From a candidate division WOR-3 bacterium (GTDB taxonomy: Bacteria; Hydrothermota; Tepidihabitantia; SM23-42), in NCBI GenBank assembly GCA_029858255.1, contig JAOUFJ010000024.1:1-37726 (forward strand): 37,726 bases of DNA, read 5' to 3'. Positions 1 through 7,576 of the stretch are shown piece after piece. The notes below the pieces were generated by a model that had not been told where the DNA came from, did no database searches, and worked only from the letters and a program-made list of their open reading frames with translations. A program made the position numbers and the translations under genes. Numbering within the stretch: the stretch's first letter is position 1; the number at the start of each line of letters is the position of its first letter.

Positions 1-2758
1 ACGTATCCACATACAAACCCGCCACCACCACTAAATCACAATCCACCAACATCCCATACGGCGCCGACGCACCCGCCGTCACCGTAAACGGATCCGAACC
101 GTTACTGCCACTACCACCCGGCGCAATCGTCCCAAAACTACCCGCATTGTCGACAATCGTCAGATGTGACGAATTGCAGAGTAAGGTAGCGCTTACGTTC
201 GTGGCAGTCGCACCTCCCTCATTCTCAAGGGTCACGACGATATCCGCTGTTTCACCCGGATCCAGTATCCCATTACCGGATACCGAATACTGCTGGCAAC
301 TAAGAGCCGGCGCGTAGACGGTGAGGCTGAACTGTGACACCCATGTCGAGTCGACATTGTCCTTGCAGGTAAGTGTGAACAGTATTGTATTGTTGTTCGG
401 ACACGATGAAGAGATGGCTACATCGAAACCGTCGGTTCCTGTGTAGGCGGAATCATTCGCCGCGATGTTCCCAAAGTTCTTTACTGTATCGGAAAGTGTA
501 GCATATGTATTCTCAGTGCTGATGATGCCGCTTATGCTGTTGCCCTGACTCTGTCCCCAATTCATCACCCATACCGGCAGTTGTGCGGACTCACCAGGGT
601 TAAGTTGGTTATTATTATTGCCGCCTGGAGACGGATCGCTGATCAAATAATTCAAGAATGTAACATACGCATAGTTGGTTGACTGAACAATAATCGAATC
701 CTCAAATGGATAGTGATTCAGAGCAGTAACCGTGATATCCATACCACCCGGCGAGTTCGGGTAAACGCTCAGCGTCACCAGCCCGGCCGTGTTCGTGTAT
801 CCGCTCGCATACGCCTCATCTCCTTTCAGGAGACAAACGAGAGCATTGTTCACAGGGCTGCCGCTGCTGGTCACTACCACGTTCACGTTCTGAGACCCAA
901 GAGGAATCGCGGAAGGAAAGTTCACCGTAAGATTCTGCGGCACATCGGTCCACACGGGCATTTCCGGATCGCCAAGGAGATTCAACTCATAGAGGCACCA
1001 GCGGGTCATGTCGTATTGATACCCTGAGTCTGCATAGTATACCCAGGCATCTTTGGATACGGAATGCGCTTCGCCAATGTGGAACATATCATCGGATATA
1101 ACATTATAATAAAATGACGTGTCTATTCGTTCTGACGGGCCGGGCACGTAACCTATACCGCTTACATAAGCACCCCAGCCATAACGCGAATTCATCAATG
1201 CGGCAACGAGTCCTCCGCCAACACGGTTCACGAGATGCTCGGCAAAGCAATCGCCTCCCGGCACAAGATCCCAACCGCCGCACATACAGGCGATCGAATT
1301 CGCGATGCCCTGCCGGTCACCGTTCACCAAATTTTGGGCGTCGGTCGAGTTGAGATACGGTGTACCCATGTATATCCCGTTCTCATCACCGTGGCCAACC
1401 CAGTGGCCCATACCATAGCCGACGTTCATCGAATCGATCATCCACTGTCGGCTCAGTGTCCCGTTGCGCTCGTACAGCTTTCCATCTACCCAACCGGACG
1501 GTGTCATCCTGGCAAGTGAATCCTGTATCGGCCGTTCATTATAGCTCGACCAGAGTATTGCCGCCGGCAGTAGCATTTTCTTCAGATAATCGGTCGGCGG
1601 ATTCTTCTCATACGTGAAAACCTTGTTGACGAAGTTCTGCGCCTTTGCCACACTGTACACCGAAGCGCGGCCGACAAAGACATCTGCATACATATCAACG
1701 CTGTCGCTGAGTTGTCCGTACACGTGGTTGCCGTTGAAATCCCAGTTACCATCGAGGTCAGCATAGTACAGATCACTGGGGATCGTATCATCACGGCCGA
1801 CAGTTGAATAAGTGTAGTAGTATGTCATCCTTGCCGGCACGATGTTCTGCCCGCTCGTCATCTGATCGCCAGATCCACCGAGCAGAAAATATATCGTGCC
1901 CCAGTTATCCTTTGCGTCCTCAATAAATGCCCTTATCTTCTCCTGCAGGTCATAGCCCGTGTAATTGCTGCTGATCCAGGAGACTTCGACGACAGTCGCC
2001 GGGACACCTTTCTTGGTCTTCCACTCGGCGAAACGCTCGAACACCGTATCGACAGGCGGCGCGCTGATGACAACATACTCAAAATATCCCGGAGGCACGG
2101 TAGCCGGCCTCATGTTCTTTTGAACGAGCGGGGCAAATTGCAGTACATCCTCAGGGTTGACAACGAGGGCGCGCACCGCGTTGCCGAAAACATCTCTCTG
2201 CCGGTCAGTGGCGATCCAATTTCGAGCCCCGTTCTCCCGATACTCTATTTCATATGTAATGGTTGTAGCAAGCTGGAGTTTCTTCTGCGCGGGTATATAG
2301 CGCACAGGAAAAATCTCCACGTGAGCGATCCGGTACCCGTTCATGTTACCCGTGCCGCCGTTTGCTATCGTGTTCTCCGGAAAGGGTTTGTCCCATGAAT
2401 AGATATCAGGATCCGGTGGGAAAATTTCGGGCTCAAAGGTCTTGCCCGGCATTGGCAATGGCACGTCGGGTTGTGCCGGCACAACGTTGAATGTACCCGG
2501 AACATCCTGCCAGTCTTCGGCAATGACTCTCACGTTCGTCAGCACGGCACCAGCAGGAATGACCAGTTTCTGCACAACGCGTGGCATGCGTGGAGCACCT
2601 GGATAGACCATAACTGGATGCCCTTTGATCTCAATCACATCACTGCCAGCGGCGCCGTAGATCAACAAATCCTGCATCGAAAACGTCGCTGTCTTCGTCA
2701 TCGTACCCGCGAAAAGCGGAATGACGACACAGATCAAAACGATCAGAAGTTTCTTCAT
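1..2758 (-). CDS. Secreted C25 (gingipain-type) cysteine peptidase, partial
   Basis: The frame stays open from ATG at 2758 to the left edge, giving at least 919 residues with no stop, so the C-terminus is missing. The N-terminus is a signal peptide (MKKLLIVLICVVIPLFAG), followed by a propeptide-like region to about residue 210. The catalytic domain at about 215-570 shows the C25 hallmarks: GHWVGHGDENG with probable catalytic His456, SIACMCGGWD with probable catalytic Cys491, then CFAEHLV and NSRYGWG. After about 570 come Ig/CARDB-like beta modules (for example NPGESAQLPVWVMNWG). In the family such proteins are exported endopeptidases, often with a C-terminal sorting domain; here that end lies outside the window. 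A strong ribosome site (GGGGGAGG) precedes the start. It lies 52 bp downstream of the M14 peptidase gene in the same direction, so the two may be co-transcribed. Confidence 0.88.
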   Translation of the reverse strand, partial: MKKLLIVLICVVIPLFAGTMTKTATFSMQDLLIYGAAGSDVIEIKGHPVMVYPGAPRMPRVVQKLVIPAGAVLTNVRVIAEDWQDVPGTFNVVPAQPDVPLPMPGKTFEPEIFPPDPDIYSWDKPFPENTIANGGTGNMNGYRIAHVEIFPVRYIPAQKKLQLATTITYEIEYRENGARNWIATDRQRDVFGNAVRALVVNPEDVLQFAPLVQKNMRPATVPPGYFEYVVISAPPVDTVFERFAEWKTKKGVPATVVEVSWISSNYTGYDLQEKIRAFIEDAKDNWGTIYFLLGGSGDQMTSGQNIVPARMTYYYTYSTVGRDDTIPSDLYYADLDGNWDFNGNHVYGQLSDSVDMYADVFVGRASVYSVAKAQNFVNKVFTYEKNPPTDYLKKMLLPAAILWSSYNERPIQDSLARMTPSGWVDGKLYERNGTLSRQWMIDSMNVGYGMGHWVGHGDENGIYMGTPYLNSTDAQNLVNGDRQGIANSIACMCGGWDLVPGGDCFAEHLVNRVGGGLVAALMNSRYGWGAYVSGIGYVPGPSERIDTSFYYNVISDDMFHIGEAHSVSKDAWVYYADSGYQYDMTRWCLYELNLLGDPEMPVWTDVPQNLTVNFPSAIPLGSQNVNVVVTSSGSPVNNALVCLLKGDEAYASGYTNTAGLVTLSVYPNSPGGMDITVTALNHYPFEDSIIVQSTNYAYVTFLNYLISDPSPGGNNNNQLNPGESAQLPVWVMNWGQSQGNSISGIISTENTYATLSDTVKNFGNIAANDSAYTGTDGFDVAISSSCPNNNTILFTLTCKDNVDSTWVSQFSLTVYAPALSCQQYSVSGNGILDPGETADIVVTLENEGGATATNVSATLLCNSSHLTIVDNAGSFGTIAPGGSGSNGSDPFTVTAGASAPYGMLVDCDLVVVAGLYVDT

Positions 2759-2810
2759 CTTACCTCCCCCTAAGGGTCATGAATCGCATATGGCCAAAAA
2801 ATATCATAAA

Positions 2811-5048
2811 CTATCTCATGATTACTGCTTTAAGAACCTGTCTTGCTTCATCGGCTGTAAAGCGCAAGAAATATATCCCGTTCGGAACCACCCCGCCCTC
2901 ATCATCACGACAATCCCAAACAACAGATGATGGATATCCGATATCAAGCAACCTTTCTGACAGATCTGCCACGAGCCGTCCCGAGGAGTCGTAGATACGT
3001 AAACTCGTGTTCTTGGATTCGTGACCGAGTGTATATCTAACCTGCACACGGTCCGTGTTGGGATTCTGGAACAATGCAATCGAAGATGTTATGCGCTGCA
3101 GCCCGGCGACATCCCCTTCATCGATATTGAACGAAATCTCCGCACGCGCAAGACACGAGTAACCACCCCAACCCCAACTCGCGTTATTCCCGCGAACCTG
3201 ATAGAAAAATTCTCCGCTTGCATGGTTTTCGAAATCATACAGCGTGTCATTGATGGCGGATGACACCGTGTCCACATTTTCAAAAAGACACACCGGATAA
3301 ATATCATCGACAAAGAAGCCGCCATTGAGTATCGAACCATCGGTCATAGAGCGAAATCTGATATGCACAGATTCATCTACCCAATCCTCGAGCGAGTACG
3401 CCCTGCGTATCCAGCCGCCGGAACTTCCCGTATACCGCGTTGTGTCGAGATTATACCATTCGAGAGAATTCTTCGAAACCTCAACCACTGCTACATCATA
3501 GTTTGTTTCCAGATCATACCAGCACCAGAAGGTAACAGAATCCCCTTCCTCAACCATGTAGGGATGCAAGGTTTGTACGGCGTGATTCATGTTGAAATAG
3601 CTCCGCGAGAAAAAACTGAACTCGCCGGAATGGACCTGTGTAGTATCCAGAATGAAACCATCCAGGATCCATCGGTCGGCACCGTTTTCCAGATCGTCCT
3701 CGATGACCGAAGGACCAGTAAGCTCAAGTAACTCCCAGTGTGTTGGATGGTTATCATCCGGGTTCCGGGTGTGCCACGCAACAGTGTAATCAGAGCCCAC
3801 ATTGCCAAGGTCATAGATCTCCGGCGGCGGCACCACGGCATCGAGCAGCAAGACTATCGAGTCGCAAAATCCTGCAAGGTACTTCAATGCCTTGAAATTC
3901 TCGTGCACCATTTGATCGAGCTGGGAGACCGGTTGATACTGTGAGGTTCCCAATTCAGTCGTGAAGGATAGCATGGAAACGCCACCAACCCAATGGGACC
4001 AGCTGTAAAACCAGTCAACGCTTGAGCCGCTCACCGGGTATATCGCAGAATAGATCGGACCAGAATCGTAGGTGCCGCCATACAAGCGGTGAACCTGATC
4101 TGCCATGTAGTCACCCACCTGTTCATGTAGTAGACCATCCGGCACTCCGTCATCTGTCCAACCCCACGGCCACATTATCACCTCGCCCGAGCTGTGATAT
4201 GACATGTACGCATTAATGATATGCTCTTCAACAAAATACGTCAAGGAACGAATTTCATCACCCGACCCGCCATATGCACCGCAGAAAAGGCTATGGCTTG
4301 GCCGGTGCGATGCCTGGCCCTCGTCAACCGCACCCCAATCACCTTCAATATCCGGCGAACACCCGCGGTAGTTTCGATTCGGGTCGTTACCGATGTAACC
4401 GCCGAACGGTTCCCGGTTCTTCCGCCAGTAAAAACCCGTCGGATAATCATATAGATAACCGTCAACGTTTATCACCGGGAAACAGTATATCTCTGTATTG
4501 TTGATGATTTCGGTGATCTCTGACACAGAACCATATGCACTGAGCATCGAGTCAACAAAGAACATGATGACCGGCACGCACGCCCACTCATTGGAATGAT
4601 GTGCACCGTCGATCAAAAAACCAGGCTCATCATCCTCTTCGAGATGCGGATTATCTGAGATCTTGATGCCATATATCCAGTTACCGTTAAACGTGGTTAT
4701 CGGCAAAGAGTCGAGTTTACATAATGACGGATAGTCCTGGACCAGGTGCCTGAGGCTGTCTTCAATCTCAGCATAAGAAAGGTACTCGGCGCGAACACTC
4801 TCTTTCGCAAGTGCCACGTCATGCACGATCACTTCGTAAATGAGTCCCGAGCCAACAATCCTGCTGAACTCGTCGCTACTAACAACCAGGTCGTAATATT
4901 CACCCGCCCTTGCACCGACAACATCGAAGTCATATTTGACCGACACTCTTTCCATATCGTGCCAGGTCGGCGCATACACTCGAACTACCATCTCCTGGGC
5001 ATAGACCGCAACAACCAGAAATATAAATAGAAAAAAAATTCTTTTCAT
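2811..5048 (-). CDS. Secreted M14 zinc carboxypeptidase with C-terminal FlgD-like domain
   Basis: This is a 745-residue exported metallopeptidase. A signal peptide (MKRIFFLFIFLVVAVYAQ) is followed by a propeptide and the M14 domain at about 90-400. Zinc ligands are His151 and Glu154 (GAHHSNEW) and His285 (SYHSSGE). Substrate-binding residues lie in WRKNR (208-212) and DPNRN (222-226), Tyr337 is in IYPVSGSSVDW, and catalytic Glu365 is in FTTELG. After it come a fibronectin/jelly-roll-like stretch (about 420-640) and a FlgD-like end (VPNGIYFLRF...AVIMR) of the type-A sorting or anchoring kind. I chose ATG 5048 because AGGAG lies 5 nt upstream; the in-frame TTG at 5051 would sit only 2 nt from it. 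It probably trims secreted peptides together with the neighbouring C25 peptidase. Confidence 0.93.
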   Translation of the reverse strand: MKRIFFLFIFLVVAVYAQEMVVRVYAPTWHDMERVSVKYDFDVVGARAGEYYDLVVSSDEFSRIVGSGLIYEVIVHDVALAKESVRAEYLSYAEIEDSLRHLVQDYPSLCKLDSLPITTFNGNWIYGIKISDNPHLEEDDEPGFLIDGAHHSNEWACVPVIMFFVDSMLSAYGSVSEITEIINNTEIYCFPVINVDGYLYDYPTGFYWRKNREPFGGYIGNDPNRNYRGCSPDIEGDWGAVDEGQASHRPSHSLFCGAYGGSGDEIRSLTYFVEEHIINAYMSYHSSGEVIMWPWGWTDDGVPDGLLHEQVGDYMADQVHRLYGGTYDSGPIYSAIYPVSGSSVDWFYSWSHWVGGVSMLSFTTELGTSQYQPVSQLDQMVHENFKALKYLAGFCDSIVLLLDAVVPPPEIYDLGNVGSDYTVAWHTRNPDDNHPTHWELLELTGPSVIEDDLENGADRWILDGFILDTTQVHSGEFSFFSRSYFNMNHAVQTLHPYMVEEGDSVTFWCWYDLETNYDVAVVEVSKNSLEWYNLDTTRYTGSSGGWIRRAYSLEDWVDESVHIRFRSMTDGSILNGGFFVDDIYPVCLFENVDTVSSAINDTLYDFENHASGEFFYQVRGNNASWGWGGYSCLARAEISFNIDEGDVAGLQRITSSIALFQNPNTDRVQVRYTLGHESKNTSLRIYDSSGRLVADLSERLLDIGYPSSVVWDCRDDEGGVVPNGIYFLRFTADEARQVLKAVIMR

Positions 5049-5145
5049 CAATGCTCCTTTTCAAAAGACTTAATTCTGCCGATTGTTAAAACTAATAAGA
5101 AATACAGCAGGCTAGTGAATACTGCAGAACAGAATCATATTCTCC

Positions 5146-5859
5146 CTAAATGACCTCACCAATTCTATTCATGCGGATCGCCTTCCATTGCCAGAACTTG
5201 AAGACTTCAAAGAAATTAGAGACCTCACCGCCCGGGTCAAACGAGAAATAGATGAACAGTGGTTTACCCTTCAGATATCTCTTATGCAAAGGTCCCCAGA
5301 ATCTTGAATCCGCCGAATTATCACGATTATCACCCATGGCGAAAATACAGTCCTTGGGCACAACGACCGGTCCGAAGTTATCACGCACCTGATAGCCAAT
5401 GATGTCCGCAAGATCGGCTTTCTCCCACGCTTTCTGATAATTTCGGTCATCGGCGATCACGCCCCGGATCACATTACGATCGGTATGACGGATATAGGGT
5501 TCATCAACCTCATTGCCGTTCACGTACAGGACCTTGTTGATCAGCTGGACCGTATCATTTTCGACCGCAACACAGCGCTTCACAAAATCCTTGTTCTCGA
5601 ACGGATACCTGAACACAATTATTTCCCCGCGATTCGGCATCCGTCCAGGTATTATCGGAATTTGTTTCGTTGTTAGGGGTATCGGGATTTTGACGCCGTA
5701 TATGAACCTGTTTACGAGAAGAGCGTCTCCGATGAGAAGCGTCTTCTCCATGGATGCGGTGGGAATAACATAGGCCTCAACGAAGATTGCACGTAGGATC
5801 AAAACAACAGCGATCACGGTAGCCCAGGTGTAGATCTCGCGTTTGAGTCTTACCTTCAC
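5146..5859 (-). CDS. lepB: Signal peptidase I
   Basis: This 237-residue type I signal peptidase (S26A) cleaves signal peptides from exported proteins at the inner membrane. One N-terminal membrane segment (about 9-27) is followed by box B with nucleophile Ser36 (IPTASMEKT), box D with general base Lys94 (DFVKRCVA), and box E (GDNRDNSADSRFWGP). Only one transmembrane helix is visible, as in Gram-positive-type enzymes, rather than the two of E. coli. The start is GTG with no Shine-Dalgarno sequence; the -10 box ends 7 nt before it, so the message is probably leaderless. The gene lies upstream of and parallel to the two secreted peptidases, which are natural substrates. Confidence 0.95.
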   Translation of the reverse strand: MKVRLKREIYTWATVIAVVLILRAIFVEAYVIPTASMEKTLLIGDALLVNRFIYGVKIPIPLTTKQIPIIPGRMPNRGEIIVFRYPFENKDFVKRCVAVENDTVQLINKVLYVNGNEVDEPYIRHTDRNVIRGVIADDRNYQKAWEKADLADIIGYQVRDNFGPVVVPKDCIFAMGDNRDNSADSRFWGPLHKRYLKGKPLFIYFSFDPGGEVSNFFEVFKFWQWKAIRMNRIGEVI

Positions 5860-5866
5860 AGCATTT

Positions 5867-5894
5867 ATTATAACGTCATACGGTCAAAAGTCAA
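5867..5894 (-). promoter_or_regulatory. Sigma70-type promoter of lepB, leaderless arrangement
   Basis: On the minus strand TTGACT (5894-5889) and TATAAT (5872-5867) are separated by 16 nt. The -10 box ends 7 nt before the GTG start of lepB, so transcription should begin at or next to the start codon. Confidence 0.75.
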
Positions 5895-5940
5895 CAGTCT
5901 GAAACCCCTGCGGTCGATACGACCCTGAAAACACATTGGC

Positions 5941-6046
5941 ACTGCAGACACGCTAACGCTGAAGACATGTCGCTTAGCTCCTGAAGACACGCTAATGCTG
6001 AGAAACGGTGAATGGGAGCGTCGGAGAAACGGAGACACTACACGAC
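5941..6046. repeat. Intergenic mosaic repeat modules (copy A)
   Basis: This non-coding stretch contains variants of a word close to CTGAAGACAYGCT. The 41 bases at 5960-6000 match 16781-16821 with two differences. The following 6007-6035 segment recurs inverted at 11511-11539 with few differences and, more loosely, at 16583-16608. There is no gene in it. Together with the REP-like and 9-bp repeats it fills the 412-bp gap between lepB and the tRNA gene. Confidence 0.75.
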
Positions 6047-6051
6047 CCCCC

Positions 6052-6090
6052 GTCATTGCGAGTCCCGCGTAGCGGGACGTGGCAATCTCG
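6052..6090 (+). repeat. REP-like palindromic element (CATTGCGAG...GCAATCTC)
   Basis: GTCATTGCGAG at the left and GGCAATCTCG at the right enclose a perfect hairpin (GTCCCGC, loop GTA, GCGGGAC, at 6062-6078). A second member lies inverted at 36512-36545 with a different centre. From memory, short CATTGCGAG/GCAATCTC elements occur in many unrelated bacterial genomes. There is no coding content. Confidence 0.7.
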
Positions 6091-6097
6091 GCAGTCG

Positions 6098-6209
6098 AAC
6101 GAAAGTAACGAAAACAACGACAATAGCGATAATAACGAAATTAGCGGTATTAACGATAATAGCGAGAATAACGGGAGTAGCGAGCTTAACGAACCAAACG
6201 AAATTAACG
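6098..6209 (+). repeat. Degenerate 9-bp tandem repeat (array A)
   Basis: Twelve consecutive 9-mers of the form A[A/G]CGNNNNN, mostly ending in T (for example AACGAAAGT, AGCGATAAT, AACGAAATT), stand in strict register and end with a partial AACG. The ACG/GCG core is invariant while positions 5-8 vary. Arrays with the same unit lie at 11252-11423 (opposite strand) and 16844-17007. The array is intergenic, just upstream of the tRNA promoter. Reading it as codons gives an Asn/Ser-Glu/Asp/Gly-X repeat, but no start or ribosome site supports translation. Confidence 0.85.
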
Positions 6210-6226
6210 TTTTTCGTTCCCCACCC

Positions 6227-6254
6227 TTGACTTGAATACGATATTCGCTAAAAT
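6227..6254 (+). promoter_or_regulatory. Promoter of tRNA-Val and possibly the downstream operon
   Basis: TTGACT (6227-6232), a 16-nt spacer and TAAAAT (6249-6254) stand 17 bp upstream of the mature tRNA 5' end. No other promoter is evident before the zinc-ribbon gene at 6403, so read-through from here is possible. Confidence 0.7.
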
Positions 6255-6271
6255 AGACCATGTTTGAACGT

Positions 6272-6347
6272 GGGCGGTTAGCTCAGCCTTGGTTAGAGCG
6301 TCTGCTTGACATGCAGGAGGTCACCCGTTCAAGTCGGGTACCGCCCA
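6272..6347 (+). tRNA. tRNA-Val (anticodon GAC)
   Basis: A full cloverleaf can be drawn: acceptor GGGCGGT/ACCGCCC (7 bp), D stem GCTC/GAGC, anticodon stem TCTGC/GCAGG with loop TTGACAT (anticodon GAC, reading GUC), T stem ACCCG/CGGGT with loop TTCAAGT, and discriminator A. CCA is not encoded (ATTCC follows), so the CCA end must be added by an enzyme. Confidence 0.95.
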
Positions 6348-6402
6348 TTCCCTTTTGTTCGCGATATTCCCTGCGTTCAGAATCGCTTGTTGAAAGGTTG
6401 TC

Positions 6403-7110
6403 ATGGATAGCACGCTGGATCTCCTCTTAAAGATCCAAAGTCTTAACGATGAAGTAGAAGATACCAAGACGCAATTAACACAAATGCCCCAAGAGATGGC
6501 AAAACTCGAGAAGCAAATGAGTACACGCGAGGAAGAGTTAAAGACGGCCGAAGCCAGAATTCTTGACCTTAAGAAAACATACAAACTCAAGGAGATCGAG
6601 ATTGCGGATAATGAAGAAAAGATGGCAAAACTGAATACTCAGACTTTTGCGGTGAAAACAAACGAAGAATACCGCGCCATACTCAATGAAGTTGATTTTC
6701 TGAAGCAGAAAAATAAGGAAATCGAAGATGAAATGCTCGGCTTTATGGAAGAAGAGGAAAAACTCAACAATTCGATAGACGCAATACGTGCTGAAACCAA
6801 GGAGTTTACCGACGCGACGAAATCCAGAATCGCCGAGTTGAAGCAAAGAAGTGAATCGCTGACCGAGCAGCAGAAAATAGCAGAGGCAAATCTCAACGAC
6901 AACATTGCCAAACTCCCCGAGGATGTGAAAGTCTTGTACAAGCGAGTCGCAAAAGTTCGCGACAAAACTGTCTGTGCCATAGTTGACAACACCTGCACCG
7001 GGTGCTACGCCAACCTTACGCATCAGTTTCTCAACGAACTCAAAAAACGCAACAAGATACTGTTGTGCGAAACCTGTGGTCGGATTCTTGTTTATACTAC
7101 TTCCGGTTAA
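6403..7110 (+). CDS. Coiled-coil protein with C4 zinc ribbon (COG1579 / CdsZ-FlgZ type)
   Basis: This 235-residue protein has a long charged heptad-like coiled coil from about 5 to 185 (many Lys/Glu/Gln, spaced Leu/Ile) and a C-terminal zinc ribbon with Cys198-x2-Cys201 (CTGC) and Cys222-x2-Cys225 (CETC). This matches the COG1579 family, whose studied members include H. pylori HP0958 (FlgZ) and chlamydial CdsZ; its general role is unclear, and nucleic-acid binding has been proposed. It is the first gene of a five-gene plus-strand run and lies 6 nt upstream of the RNase H-like gene, a common neighbour of COG1579. Confidence 0.88.
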   Translation: MDSTLDLLLKIQSLNDEVEDTKTQLTQMPQEMAKLEKQMSTREEELKTAEARILDLKKTYKLKEIEIADNEEKMAKLNTQTFAVKTNEEYRAILNEVDFLKQKNKEIEDEMLGFMEEEEKLNNSIDAIRAETKEFTDATKSRIAELKQRSESLTEQQKIAEANLNDNIAKLPEDVKVLYKRVAKVRDKTVCAIVDNTCTGCYANLTHQFLNELKKRNKILLCETCGRILVYTTSG

Positions 7111-7116
7111 TAGCCA

Positions 7117-7575
7117 ATGGCTCTCCAAAAAAAGCCGCAGTATTCTATTTTCGTGGATGGTTCGTCGCGGGGCAATCCAGGCCCCGCAGGCGTCGGCGTT
7201 GCTGCCTTCGGCGCAGGCGAAGACAACCCCTCAGTTGAAATATCCAAATACATAGGGCTCACAACTAACAACGTAGCCGAATATGAAGCCGTCATCCATG
7301 CGCTTAAATGGATGATCGATTCAGGCATCCGGCAGGCCACGATCAAACTCGACTCGGAATTGGTATTCAAACAACTAATGGGCAATTATCGCGTCAGATC
7401 TCCACACATCAAACTGCTCGTAAAAAGAATAAACACACTCAAGTCGCAGATCGAAGAGGTAACTTTCGTGCTAGTGCCGCGCGAAGAAAACAAACTGGCG
7501 AACCGGCTCGCCCAGACGGCATCAAAAAAAGTTAAGGTCAAACACCAGAGATTCAAGCAGCTACCATTACGGTAA
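7117..7575 (+). CDS. RNase HI-family protein (RVT_3 type)
   Basis: This 152-residue RNase H-fold protein should cleave RNA in RNA:DNA hybrids or act on nucleic acid. Motifs are FVDGSSRGNPGPAG with Asp14, NNVAEYEA with Glu55, and KLDSELV with Asp79. The fourth carboxylate, expected as Asp in AD-x-LA, is Asn129 (KLANRLA; codon AAC at 7501-7503). In E. coli RNase HI the equivalent D134N change is known to keep considerable activity, so loss of function is not implied. The C-terminus is short and basic (KKVKVKHQRFK). It has no clear Shine-Dalgarno site and is 6 nt from the preceding gene, suggesting translational coupling. Confidence 0.9.
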   Translation: MALQKKPQYSIFVDGSSRGNPGPAGVGVAAFGAGEDNPSVEISKYIGLTTNNVAEYEAVIHALKWMIDSGIRQATIKLDSELVFKQLMGNYRVRSPHIKLLVKRINTLKSQIEEVTFVLVPREENKLANRLAQTASKKVKVKHQRFKQLPLR

Positions 7576-7576
7576 C

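Noticed and set aside
713-1027. Plus-strand open frames inside the C25 peptidase gene (also 2120-2398 and 3363-3731)
   Set aside because: They are antisense to well-supported peptidase coding sequence and lack domains and ribosome sites.
6098-6209. CRISPR array
   Set aside because: Units are 9 bp with no spacers and no cas genes nearby.
6008-6235. Open frames through the 9-bp array giving an Asn/Ser-Glu/Asp-rich protein on the plus strand or a Leu/Ser-rich one on the minus strand
   Set aside because: The 9-bp period is a multiple of three, so any frame stays open by construction. There is no ribosome site or domain, and the array recurs inverted elsewhere without a frame.
6272-6347. tRNA-Val as an integration site of a genomic island
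   Set aside because: No integrase, no duplicated tRNA 3' end and a housekeeping operon directly downstream.
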